A stretch of DNA of 41,138 nucleotides, taken from contig NZ_JXJW01000002.1 of the NCBI RefSeq assembly GCF_002441695.1, forward strand, positions 88,060-129,197, read 5' to 3'. The translations under genes and the position numbers were made by a program. The notes beneath the pieces were generated by a model. It made no database searches, was not told where the DNA came from, and saw only the letters and a list, made by a program, of their open reading frames with translations. Below are positions 18,596 to 32,935 of the stretch, one piece after another; position 1 is the stretch's first letter; the number at the start of each line of letters is the position of its first letter. This DNA comes from Pseudolactococcus piscium (GTDB taxonomy: Bacteria; Bacillota; Bacilli; Lactobacillales; Streptococcaceae).

Positions 18596-19195
18596 TCAAA
18601 TGATTTTGATACCTAGTAACCTCGCAAAAAAACCTGCTTGTAAATTATTTATCTTAATGCCATTGAGCTGGTCTAAAGTAACCTCGATGGCATCAAATTC
18701 ACTATTTGAAAAATCTATACCTTTAAGATTAGTCCCCCAAAAGTTGGCTAAATTAATATTTGTATGCCTAAACTCAAGTTTAGAGAATGTACAGGTTTGA
18801 AAGAGGCTCTCTGTTAATTCGCAATTTTCAAAAGTGACTTGTTTTAAAGTACTATCAGAAAAATTTGCGTAGTTCATATTAGTATGATTAAATTGCGTTG
18901 TTTTAAAGTAAGCGCCAATAAAATTTGTTCCAAAAAACTTACACTGTGTAAAGTCACAGTCATAGAACCTTGCTTTGGATAAGTCAAGGTTAGACCAATC
19001 ACAACCTATAAATACACACTTTGTAAATTCTAGTTCGCCCAATTCTGCATGCTCAAAACTTATTTTATTAAACTTTGACTGACTGAAATACAGATTTTCT
19101 GTGACGTTGATAACTTCATTCACTAATTCAGTTTGATAGATTTCATTATCCTGAATATCGTTAAACCTTTGTTGCTGTAAATTATTTAATGCCAT
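18596..19195 (-). CDS. pentapeptide-repeat protein
   Basis: 199 aa, made for most of its length of five-residue units with Phe or Leu at the centre and A, C, S or T two residues before it (for example ANFSDSTLKQVTFENCELTE split over residues about 110-130). This predicts a right-handed quadrilateral beta-helix. The first 35 residues and last 25 (GIKINNLQAGFFARLLGIKII) lie outside it. Some relatives (Qnr, MfpA, AlbG) mimic DNA and protect gyrase, others have no known role; nothing here decides between them. The gene stands alone and faces the sugar operon. The start is uncertain: GAGGACGAGGA lies just upstream of ATG 19195 and is a plausible ribosome site. Confidence 0.85.
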   Translation of the reverse strand: MALNNLQQQRFNDIQDNEIYQTELVNEVINVTENLYFSQSKFNKISFEHAELGELEFTKCVFIGCDWSNLDLSKARFYDCDFTQCKFFGTNFIGAYFKTTQFNHTNMNYANFSDSTLKQVTFENCELTESLFQTCTFSKLEFRHTNINLANFWGTNLKGIDFSNSEFDAIEVTLDQLNGIKINNLQAGFFARLLGIKII

Positions 19196-19619
19196 TCCTC
19201 GTCCTCGTCTATATCATTTATCTTTCCTATGTTGTTGCGCTTTAATGTCTAAAGGTATCAAAAGTGCGTATACTCCCTTTGAACCTGATTTGGGAAGTCA
19301 TGTTGTTTAGACAGCGAGTATCAGGCTGAAAAATGGCTAATACATAGCCTAAGTTAAGCTCTCACATGCCTGAATTTCAAAAAAGTACCTCCTGTAATAT
19401 TATAAAACTTTGTATTGATCAGTGTCAAGATTTAGTATTTTTAAGCAATCCTGATGTGTCGAAGTAAGCATATTACTTGACCAAATTGTCTTGCTTAATA
19501 TGTAGTCTTGAAAAGATAGTAGGTAAGCTGATAGTCACAATTTGTAGGAAAAAAACGCTTACGAAAAAAATTTAATTATGCTATACTGATTTTGTTTCAT
19601 AGAAAAGGAGGGCATTATT
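19196..19619. other. intergenic region of 424 bp, no gene seen
   Basis: AT-rich and without a supported reading frame on either strand. Near its right end is an extended -10, TGCTATACT (19579-19587), which probably drives the DUF2798 gene, with AAAAGGAGGG after it. A partial cre-like stretch AAACGCTTAC at about 19554 is too degenerate to call. Confidence 0.5.
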
Positions 19620-20081
19620 TTGCCTACGAACAAAAAAGAGGGAATCATTTTTACAGTGATGATGTGTTCACTTATGGTTATTGGCATGAGTATTTATAAT
19701 TTATGGGTACATAATAGTTTGGATATAATTGCACTCGCTAAAGGATTTATACCAGGTTTTATAGTCGCATTTATTTTAGATGTCTTTATCGTTGGTGTTG
19801 TTGCTAAAAAATTAGCTTTTAAATTACCAATTAATAAAGCAAGTAAATTTCAATTGATCCTTACAATATCAACACTTATGGTTATTGGTATGGTCACATT
19901 CATGTCTGTTTTTGGTTTGCTGATGAATGGTAATGTTTCCAGTATAACTTTTTTAGATTACTTACATGCTTGGGGAACTAACATCATTTTGGCTTTACCT
20001 CTACAATTAATCATAGTGGGACCCGTTTCTAGACAAGTCTTAAGCGTAATCCAAAAACAAAGCAAGTCAGTACAAGTATAA
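19620..20081 (+). CDS. DUF2798-family membrane protein
   Basis: 153 aa. The start is TTG 19620, chosen because AAAAGGAGGG sits 8 bases upstream and no in-frame ATG lies near. Four membrane helices fall into two similar halves: each has a helix with MVIGM (residues about 18-22 and 82-86), then a short loop and a second helix ending in GPVSRQ or VGVVAKK. This internal duplication is typical of DUF2798. Function is unknown. It has its own promoter and terminator, so it is probably monocistronic. Confidence 0.8.
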   Translation: MPTNKKEGIIFTVMMCSLMVIGMSIYNLWVHNSLDIIALAKGFIPGFIVAFILDVFIVGVVAKKLAFKLPINKASKFQLILTISTLMVIGMVTFMSVFGLLMNGNVSSITFLDYLHAWGTNIILALPLQLIIVGPVSRQVLSVIQKQSKSVQV

Positions 20082-20091
20082 TGACTTGTCT

Positions 20092-20125
20092 AAAACATTA
20101 TCTAAGATAAGGTAATGTTTTTTTT
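20092..20125 (+). terminator. terminator after the DUF2798 gene
   Basis: AAAACATTA and TAATGTTTT pair around a 12-nt segment that can pair partly itself; a T-run follows. Confidence 0.75.
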
Positions 20126-20457
20126 ATGTCATATTGATTGTATATCATGACTCTGCTAGCTAAACCTCTCAGGCATTACGCTAAACATGGGATGAAAACA
20201 GAAGTAGATGATCAAAATAGATGCTATCCATTATTGTATTTGACCAAGGCTAAAGCATAGTGATGATCTAACAATGGCGTACCAAAAAGCCGTGTATCAT
20301 AAACCTACAGCACTTTGCTTGACGGAAAATAAGTTACGTTTTAACTAAGGACATGTTTAAATTTAAGTAGGATCAGTTGCCTTGTCTGTAGGTGCTGGAA
20401 TCGGTATCCCATCACTAGTCCATCGTTTTCCTATGGGATTTATGATATAATATGTCT
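20126..20457. other. intergenic region of about 330 bp before cvpA, possible gene remnants
   Basis: No intact gene. Two short peptide-like frames catch the eye: one of 22 codons from ATG 20193 region (MKTEVDDQNRCYPLLYLTKA) and one near 20375-20450 (LSVGAGIGIPSLVHRFPMGF) that ends at the cvpA promoter. They could be scraps of decayed genes, but I cannot identify either. Confidence 0.3.
20443..20451 (+). promoter_or_regulatory. extended -10 promoter of cvpA-mutS2
   Basis: TGATATAAT with its last base 6 nt before ATG 20458. No clear -35. Normal spacing puts the transcription start at the A of this ATG, and no Shine-Dalgarno is visible, so the transcript may be leaderless. Confidence 0.6.
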
Positions 20458-21018
20458 ATGATTATTACACTTATCATTTTAGCCCTTTTAGTTTGGGCAT
20501 ACTTTGTCGGTCAGTCACGTGGTCTTGCATTGCAACTTTTTTATACATTTGGCTCGCTCATCGCTATTTTTATTGCACTTGCAAATTATAAAACGCTTGC
20601 TGAAAAAATAACACTTTGGGTCCCTTTTGCATCTGCAACAGTCGATAGTAAATTATCCTTTTATCCAGCTAAATTACTTTTCGAAATTGATCACGTTTTC
20701 TACGCACTCGTAGCCTTTTTGATCATTTACGCTGCCGTCTATGCTGGCTTACGGCTTATTGGTATCTTTTTAGGTGCCTTTGAAAGTATGATCATATTTG
20801 GCGCTATCGGTAACGTGATTGCCGGTATCTTATCAGTCTGTGCTGTCTTTTTTGGCTTATCACTAGCTCTGATGGTGCTGTCAACTGTCCCGCTTGCTTT
20901 GGTTCAAAACCAGCTATACGCTAGTGGCATTGCACGCTTCATGCTAGAGCAGACACCTATCTTTTCTAGCTGGTTGCAGCATACCTTTATCACAGACATT
21001 ACAAAAATTAACCTATAG
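20458..21018 (+). CDS. CvpA-family membrane protein
   Basis: 186 aa from ATG 20458; another ATG two codons upstream (20452) would begin inside or right at the promoter. Four hydrophobic helices are seen: residues about 2-16, 27-45, 75-100 (FYALVAFLIIYAAVYAGLRL) and 110-140. The pattern ARGLALQLF after the first helix and the overall size match the colicin V production protein family, which in Gram-positives often lies before mutS2. Its role in the membrane is not well defined. Translation of mutS2 starts 6 nt after its stop, without a good ribosome site of its own, so the two appear coupled. Confidence 0.85.
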   Translation: MIITLIILALLVWAYFVGQSRGLALQLFYTFGSLIAIFIALANYKTLAEKITLWVPFASATVDSKLSFYPAKLLFEIDHVFYALVAFLIIYAAVYAGLRLIGIFLGAFESMIIFGAIGNVIAGILSVCAVFFGLSLALMVLSTVPLALVQNQLYASGIARFMLEQTPIFSSWLQHTFITDITKINL

Positions 21019-21024
21019 AATCCT

Positions 21025-23361
21025 ATGAACAATAAAATTTTAGTTACCCTAGAGTTTGATCAGATTAAAGCACAAGTTAGTCAATCACTCTCTACTTCTC
21101 AGGGTCAAGCAGAAATGCAAGACTTGGCCCCTATTACCGATCGAGATCGTATCCAAAAATGGTTTGCCGAATTAGTAGAATTTGGTAATATCGTCCAAGA
21201 AAATGGTCCGGTACCACTAGCTAATACAGCAGACTTGACGGAAATCTTGCGTCGTATCGAATTAGATGCGAGCTTGGCAAGTCAAGAATTTGCAAAAATA
21301 AAAAAAGTTCTGCGTTTGGTAAATGAAACGCGGCGTTTTTTTGAACACTCAGTAAATGTTAGCTTTCCTGTTTTGTCACAAACACTCGACAAATTTGTCG
21401 ATGTGGGGTATTTGCTAGGCCTCCTGCAAATCATCGATTCGGCGGGTGCACTTGCGGATACCGCCTCAAGTCATTTGTTTAGTCTACGTCAGACAATCAA
21501 AAAAAGTGACAGTGATGTCAAAAAAATATTAGCTGAAATCTTGTCCAAATCTCAAGATCATTTGACCGAAAATATCATTACCATCCGTCAAGGACGGCCA
21601 GTGCTTGCTGTCAGAAGTGATAGTAAGAATAAAATACCTGGTGTTGTCCACGATATGAGTGCCTCAGGTCAGACCTTCTATATCGAGCCAAATCGAGTGG
21701 TGACACTAAACAACGACATCGCCCAAAAAAGGATAGAAGAAAAAAATGAAGTAGCTCGGATACTACGAGAACTTGCGGAGGCCATAAAGCCACATACACC
21801 AGATATTCGACAAAATACCTGGTTGATCGGACAGATCGACCTCATCAACGCAAAATATCGTTATCAACTGGCTAACAAAGCCACGATACCGACTATTTCT
21901 GATCATAAAGCAATCAAGCTCTATGATGCCAGACATCCTTTAATCGATCCAAAAACAGTTGTCGCAAATGATTTTTTCTTTGATCAGACACTGGAAACGA
22001 TCGTTATCACTGGGCCAAATACTGGTGGTAAGACGATTACCTTAAAAACACTTGGTGTGGCGCAGCTGATGGCACAATCTGGTCTACCTATCTTAGCTGA
22101 TCACGGTAGTCAGGTCGGCATCTTTACAGAGATTTTTGCTGACATAGGTGATGAACAATCCATCGCCCAAAGCCTATCAACCTTTTCTAGTCATATGACC
22201 AATATCGTTAAGATATTAGGACAAGTTGACCACAAAAGTCTTGTCTTGTTTGATGAGTTGGGTGCGGGTACTGACCCTAAAGAAGGGGCAGCCCTTGCGA
22301 TTTCAATCCTCGATTTTCTAAAAGCGAGGCATGCTAAAACACTTGCGACCACACACTATCCTGAGCTAAAAGCGTATGGTGTTGAGACAGAAGGTGTCGA
22401 GAATGCCTCTATGGCCTTTGATTTGGATAATTTCAAGCCGACTTATCGTTTGGTACAAGGGGTACCAGGACGCTCAAACGCCTTGGAAATTTCAAGACGG
22501 TTAGGCTTGGACAGCTCTATATTAGCTGAAGCTGCAGGCTTTCTGACAGAAGATGAACATGATGTGAATGTCATGATTGCCTCATTAGAGCAAAAAAATC
22601 AATATTTAACAACATCAGTCGCTAACATCAGGATACTTGAAAAAGAGAATAAGCTCTTGCACCAAGACTTGAGCAAGTCTGTTGAGACCTTTAAGCGTGA
22701 CCGTGAAAAAGCCTTAAACGAAGCACGACAAGAAGCACAAGATATCGTCAAAGTTGCGATCGATGAAGCAGATACGATTCTCAAGACCCTACAAGACAAG
22801 TCCTTGTTGAAACCACACGAAATCATAGAAGCAAAACATCAACTAGGTGAGCTAGCTCCTGAGCTTGTTGATTTATCTAAGAACAAAGTCCTAAAAAAAG
22901 CCAAGGCAAAACGTGGCCTTAAACCAGGCGTAGAAGTCCTCGTCCTATCCTATAATCAGCGTGGTAATCTCATCAGACTGGCTAAAGATGGGCGCTGGGA
23001 AGTTCAGATGGGCTTGATCACCACAAAACTATCAGAAGACGAGTTTGACCCCATAGAGAGTGAAGAAATCACTAAAAAAGTCAAGACCAAAGCCGTTAAA
23101 AAAACAGTGACTGCTCATATCCAAGCTCAGTTAGATTTACGTGGGACACGATTTGAAGAAGCCCAAAAGCAATTAGACGACTATCTAGACCAAGCCTTAC
23201 TCGCTAATCTGCACCAAATTACCGTCGTTCATGGTATCGGTACAGGCGTCATACGTGAGATGGTCCGAGAGTACCTCCAACGGTCGAGACACGTCAAGTC
23301 CTACACCTATGCCCCACAAAATGCAGGCGGTAGCGGAGCGACGATCGTGACCTTGAAGTAG
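21025..23361 (+). CDS. mutS2: MutS2 endonuclease / ribosome-rescue ATPase
   Basis: 778 aa, full length. The clamp and lever domains cover roughly residues 1-300, followed by the MutS ATPase with Walker A GPNTGGKT (330-337), Walker B and signature (LVLFDELGAGTDPKEGA), then a long coiled coil (about 510-610, rich in K, E and Q), and a C-terminal Smr nuclease domain (LDLRGTRFEEAQKQL, TVVHGIGTGVIREMV). MutS2 lacks the mismatch-recognition domain; it has been linked to limiting homologous recombination and, in B. subtilis, to sensing and splitting collided ribosomes. No Shine-Dalgarno is obvious, so it depends on coupling with cvpA. A terminator follows within 30 nt. Confidence 0.95.
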   Translation: MNNKILVTLEFDQIKAQVSQSLSTSQGQAEMQDLAPITDRDRIQKWFAELVEFGNIVQENGPVPLANTADLTEILRRIELDASLASQEFAKIKKVLRLVNETRRFFEHSVNVSFPVLSQTLDKFVDVGYLLGLLQIIDSAGALADTASSHLFSLRQTIKKSDSDVKKILAEILSKSQDHLTENIITIRQGRPVLAVRSDSKNKIPGVVHDMSASGQTFYIEPNRVVTLNNDIAQKRIEEKNEVARILRELAEAIKPHTPDIRQNTWLIGQIDLINAKYRYQLANKATIPTISDHKAIKLYDARHPLIDPKTVVANDFFFDQTLETIVITGPNTGGKTITLKTLGVAQLMAQSGLPILADHGSQVGIFTEIFADIGDEQSIAQSLSTFSSHMTNIVKILGQVDHKSLVLFDELGAGTDPKEGAALAISILDFLKARHAKTLATTHYPELKAYGVETEGVENASMAFDLDNFKPTYRLVQGVPGRSNALEISRRLGLDSSILAEAAGFLTEDEHDVNVMIASLEQKNQYLTTSVANIRILEKENKLLHQDLSKSVETFKRDREKALNEARQEAQDIVKVAIDEADTILKTLQDKSLLKPHEIIEAKHQLGELAPELVDLSKNKVLKKAKAKRGLKPGVEVLVLSYNQRGNLIRLAKDGRWEVQMGLITTKLSEDEFDPIESEEITKKVKTKAVKKTVTAHIQAQLDLRGTRFEEAQKQLDDYLDQALLANLHQITVVHGIGTGVIREMVREYLQRSRHVKSYTYAPQNAGGSGATIVTLK

Positions 23362-23387
23362 GCCAAAACGTATACAGTAATATAGAC

Positions 23388-23416
23388 AACACCGAACTAG
23401 ATTTCGGTGTTTTTTT
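23388..23416 (+). terminator. terminator after mutS2
   Basis: AACACCGAA and TTCGGTGTT pair around CTAGAT, followed by a T-run. It separates mutS2 from the CRISPR-cas region. Confidence 0.9.
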
Positions 23417-23496
23417 GTATGTCTTTCTTAGATAATATCAGGTTATCAGATGATTGTGAAAAATGACAGTAAACTCAAGCATTTTTAGATAATACG

Positions 23497-23505
23497 TGTT
23501 ATAAT
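23497..23505 (+). promoter_or_regulatory. extended -10 promoter ahead of the Cas9 remnant and cas operon
   Basis: TGTTATAAT about 30 nt before the ribosome site of the Cas9 remnant. No convincing -35. It probably once drove cas9 and, with no terminator between, should now read into cas3. A second weaker candidate is TATAAT at 23633-23638, 30 nt before cas3. Confidence 0.6.
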
Positions 23506-23538
23506 TATTCTGAAAATAACTATACATGAAGGAGCTGG

Positions 23539-23595
23539 ATGATGGGTAAAGAGTATACGATTGGTTTGGATATTGGGACAAATTCTATTGAGTGA
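23539..23595 (+). pseudogene. N-terminal remnant of cas9 (RuvC-I motif), truncated
   Basis: AAGGAG at 23529-23534 is followed by ATGATG and a frame of 18 codons ending in TGA: MMGKEYTIGLDIGTNSIE. Cas9 proteins of type II-A begin with almost this sequence (for example M-x-K-x-Y-x-IGLDIGTNSVGW), where the Asp of GLDIGTNS is the catalytic RuvC-I residue. The match ends exactly where Gly-Trp would follow; the next 70 nt lead directly into the ribosome site of cas3. Nothing else of a type II system (HNH domain, csn2, tracrRNA) is seen. Other RNase-H-fold kinases share GxDxGT, but the full string is most like Cas9. The fragment has promoter and ribosome site, so an 18-residue peptide may still be made. 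Confidence 0.8.
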
Positions 23596-23646
23596 CCATC
23601 GTAAAAAAACAAGTTACTGGGGTCAAGGTATCTATAATTATAGTGA

Positions 23647-28644
<4,998 letters not shown>

Positions 28645-28655
28645 AGGAGCATATT

Positions 28656-29699
28656 ATGACAAACACTAACTTATTTTTAGATATCCATGTGATTCAAGCT
28701 GTACCACCCGCAAATATCAACCGCGATGATACAGGAAGTCCCAAGACAGCCCAATATGGTGGTGTAACAAGAGCGCGTGTCAGTTCTCAAAGCTGGAAAA
28801 AAGCGATGAGAGATTATTTTAATGCCAATGGTACTGACAGTAATGTTGGGATTAGGTCATTAGAGATTGTAAAATATTTAGCTGATAAAATTCAAGAAAA
28901 AGATAATACTATAAATGATGATGACGCACTAAAAGTAGCGAACGATACGCTTAACAATGCTAAAATATCAACAAAAGATAATCGTTTAAAAGCCCTATTC
29001 TTCTTAGGATCTGCTCAAGTTGAGAAACTAGCACAAGCTGCGATTGATGGCGTAAAAGACAAAAAAGCCTTACAAGAGATTTTAGTAGATAATCCAGCAG
29101 TTGATATCGCTTTATTTGGTAGAATGGTTGCAGATGATCCATCTCTTAACGAAGATGCATCGGCTCAGGTAGCCCATGCCATCTCTACTCATGCAGTCCA
29201 AACAGAATTTGATTTTTTCACTGCGACTGATGATTTGGCAGCAGAAGATAATGCAGGTGCTGGCATGTTAGGTACTATAGAATATAATGCATCAACACTT
29301 TATCGCTATGCAAATGTAGCTGCACATGAACTCCTTAAGCAACTTGATGATAAAACTGCAACAATAAATGCCCTAAAATTATTTGTTGACGCTTTTGTTA
29401 AATCGATGCCAACTGGGAAGATTAATACATTTGCTAACCAAACCTTACCAAGTGCTGTTGTAGTCGTACTTCGCAGTGATAGACCTGTTAATATTGTCAA
29501 TACATTTGAAAATCCTATCAAAGCAAATGGTGGTTATGTTGACAAATCTATTCAACAATTGGAAAAAGGGTTACAGGATGCGGATTGTTTTGTGGCTAAG
29601 CCCTTATCCATGCTGACAATTGGTTTGAAAGATAATAATCAACTTAATTTTGATACTTTGTTAGCACAGTTAGATAGTGATTTAACAGATAATTTGTAA
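28656..29699 (+). CDS. cas7e: Cascade backbone subunit Cas7e (CasC, Cse4)
   Basis: 347 aa. Starts FLDIHVIQAVPPANINRDD and continues with GGVTRARVSSQSWKKAMR, the RRM-fold family signature. Six copies form the filament along the crRNA spacer. The segment near residues 185-205 (DFFTATDDLAAED, then AGAGMLGTIEYNASTLYRY) includes the thumb and the conserved YNASTLYRYA block. AGAGGAG precedes ATG 28656. All family landmarks appear intact and length is normal. Confidence 0.96.
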   Translation: MTNTNLFLDIHVIQAVPPANINRDDTGSPKTAQYGGVTRARVSSQSWKKAMRDYFNANGTDSNVGIRSLEIVKYLADKIQEKDNTINDDDALKVANDTLNNAKISTKDNRLKALFFLGSAQVEKLAQAAIDGVKDKKALQEILVDNPAVDIALFGRMVADDPSLNEDASAQVAHAISTHAVQTEFDFFTATDDLAAEDNAGAGMLGTIEYNASTLYRYANVAAHELLKQLDDKTATINALKLFVDAFVKSMPTGKINTFANQTLPSAVVVVLRSDRPVNIVNTFENPIKANGGYVDKSIQQLEKGLQDADCFVAKPLSMLTIGLKDNNQLNFDTLLAQLDSDLTDNL

Positions 29700-29712
29700 G
29701 TGGGGGATAAGT

Positions 29713-30426
29713 ATGACAACTCTATTATTAAAGTTGGCTGGCCCCTTGCAGTCATATGGTACGGATTCACACTTTGAGACACGACAAACTGGGCGCTATC
29801 CATCTAAAAGTGCTGTAATTGGCATGATTTCAGCCAGTATGGGGTTGAAGCGAGATCAAGATAAAGAAATTCAATCCTTAAATCAATTAGATTTTGCAGT
29901 GAGAGTAGATCAGCCTGGGGAAATTTTACGTGATTTTCATACAGCCCATTCTCTTAAAAAAGATGGCAAAGTCAATCGAACTTATGTGACTAATCGCTAC
30001 TATTTAGAAGATGCGGTATTCGTTGTTGCAATTAGTGGTAGTGAATCTTTAATGCAAGAAGTGTCTAGAGCAATCAAATCACCTTATTTTCAAACATTTA
30101 TGGGTCGTCGTGCCTTACCTTTGACAAGCGATTTCTTTATTGAAGAGGTTGAAGAAAAACCGATTTTAGCATTAACAAATCTAGTATGGCAAGCTGCAAA
30201 ATGGTATCAAAAAAAGAACGCGAACCTATCAAAACTAGATATTTATGCAGATGCTGATTTGCTAAGTACTGGCAGTAGTTTAATGACTAGAGAGCATGTT
30301 GTGTCATTTTCACAACAGAAGAGACAATATGGATTTCGGCCTGTTAAACACACTAGTATTACAGTGAGAAAAGAAGATTTGTTGCTATCACACGATATAT
30401 TTTCTGCTATAGAAGGGAGATCGTGA
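29713..30426 (+). CDS. cas5e: Cascade subunit Cas5e (CasD)
   Basis: 237 aa. The N-terminus LLLKLAGPLQSYGTDSHFE and RYPSKSAVIGMISASMGLKR are the RAMP-family Cas5e signature. It caps the 5' end of the crRNA and holds the repeat-derived handle (here predicted GUGAUCC plus one pyrimidine). GGGGGAT precedes ATG 29713. Its TGA overlaps the first base of the cas6e ATG, so translation is coupled. Confidence 0.95.
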   Translation: MTTLLLKLAGPLQSYGTDSHFETRQTGRYPSKSAVIGMISASMGLKRDQDKEIQSLNQLDFAVRVDQPGEILRDFHTAHSLKKDGKVNRTYVTNRYYLEDAVFVVAISGSESLMQEVSRAIKSPYFQTFMGRRALPLTSDFFIEEVEEKPILALTNLVWQAAKWYQKKNANLSKLDIYADADLLSTGSSLMTREHVVSFSQQKRQYGFRPVKHTSITVRKEDLLLSHDIFSAIEGRS

Positions 30427-31067
30427 TGTATTTATCTCGAGTAGTAATTGATACTAAAAATCGTCAAAAAATGAAAGATTTAACACATGTAGGGGCCTAT
30501 CATGGGTGGGTTGAGAATAGTTTTCCTAATCAAGTACGCGATTCACAAGGCCTCTTTCCCCGTAAACTCTGGCGAATTGATAAACTGAATCAAAATAAAT
30601 ATTTACTTTTAATTAGTGAAGAAAAACCTGACATAAAGAAACTGGAAAAGTATGGCGTCCAAGATACAGGTCAAATAAAAGATTATCAACCGTATATTGA
30701 TAGCTTAAAGTCAGGGGATTATGTTCGATTTAAATTAGTCGCAAATCCAGTCATTTCGAAAAAAGTTTCAGGTGGACGTGGACAAGTGATGCCCCATGTC
30801 ACAATGGCATGGCAAGAGAAATTTTTACTGGATCGCTCAGAGAAGCATGGCTTTAAACTTAATTCAGATGATTTTGCAATCACAGAACATGAATATGTCA
30901 CTTTCAAACATAAAAGTGGTAAAATGCCTAGACTCAGTAAGACAACTTATGAAGGCAATCTAACAATTACTGATAGTAAAAAGTTTAAAGCATTACTAGT
31001 TGGCGGAATGGGTAAGAAAAAAGCGTATGGCTTTGGTATGATGACAGTTATTCCGATTGGAGAATAA
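30426..31067 (+). CDS. cas6e: crRNA endoribonuclease Cas6e (CasE, Cse3)
   Basis: 213 aa from ATG 30426, overlapping the cas5e stop by one base; a GTG one codon earlier is possible. His26 in GAYHGWVE fits the catalytic histidine known for Cas6e/Cse3, and the C-terminal glycine-rich loop GGMGKKKAYGFGMM is the RAMP signature. It cuts the repeat hairpin (CCCGC / GCGGG stem, ACCT loop) on its 3' side, leaving an 8-nt 5' handle, and stays bound to the 3' hairpin in Cascade. Its stop directly abuts the cas1 start. Confidence 0.95.
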   Translation: MYLSRVVIDTKNRQKMKDLTHVGAYHGWVENSFPNQVRDSQGLFPRKLWRIDKLNQNKYLLLISEEKPDIKKLEKYGVQDTGQIKDYQPYIDSLKSGDYVRFKLVANPVISKKVSGGRGQVMPHVTMAWQEKFLLDRSEKHGFKLNSDDFAITEHEYVTFKHKSGKMPRLSKTTYEGNLTITDSKKFKALLVGGMGKKKAYGFGMMTVIPIGE

Positions 31068-32909
<1,842 letters not shown>

Positions 32910-32935
32910 TGCTGAAATACTTGGGATTTTTAAGT
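32910..32935 (+). promoter_or_regulatory. residual leader between cas2 and the CRISPR array
   Basis: Just 26 bp separate the cas2 stop from the first repeat. The stretch is AT-rich and ends TTTTTAAGT. No consensus promoter is seen in it; AATACT at 32916-32921 is a poor -10. The true leader, including any integration signal or promoter, must extend into the 3' end of the cas2-dnaQ gene. Confidence 0.5.

Noticed and set aside
19550-19568. cre-like AAACGCTTAC upstream of the DUF2798 gene.
   Set aside because: Only one half is good; the outer bases do not match the consensus.
23362-23416. Hairpin ACACCGAA/TTCGGTGT with T-run resembles the end of a type II-A tracrRNA and lies next to the Cas9 remnant.
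   Set aside because: It begins 27 nt after the mutS2 stop and fits a normal terminator. No anti-repeat or other tracrRNA part is seen upstream, and no type II repeat is present.
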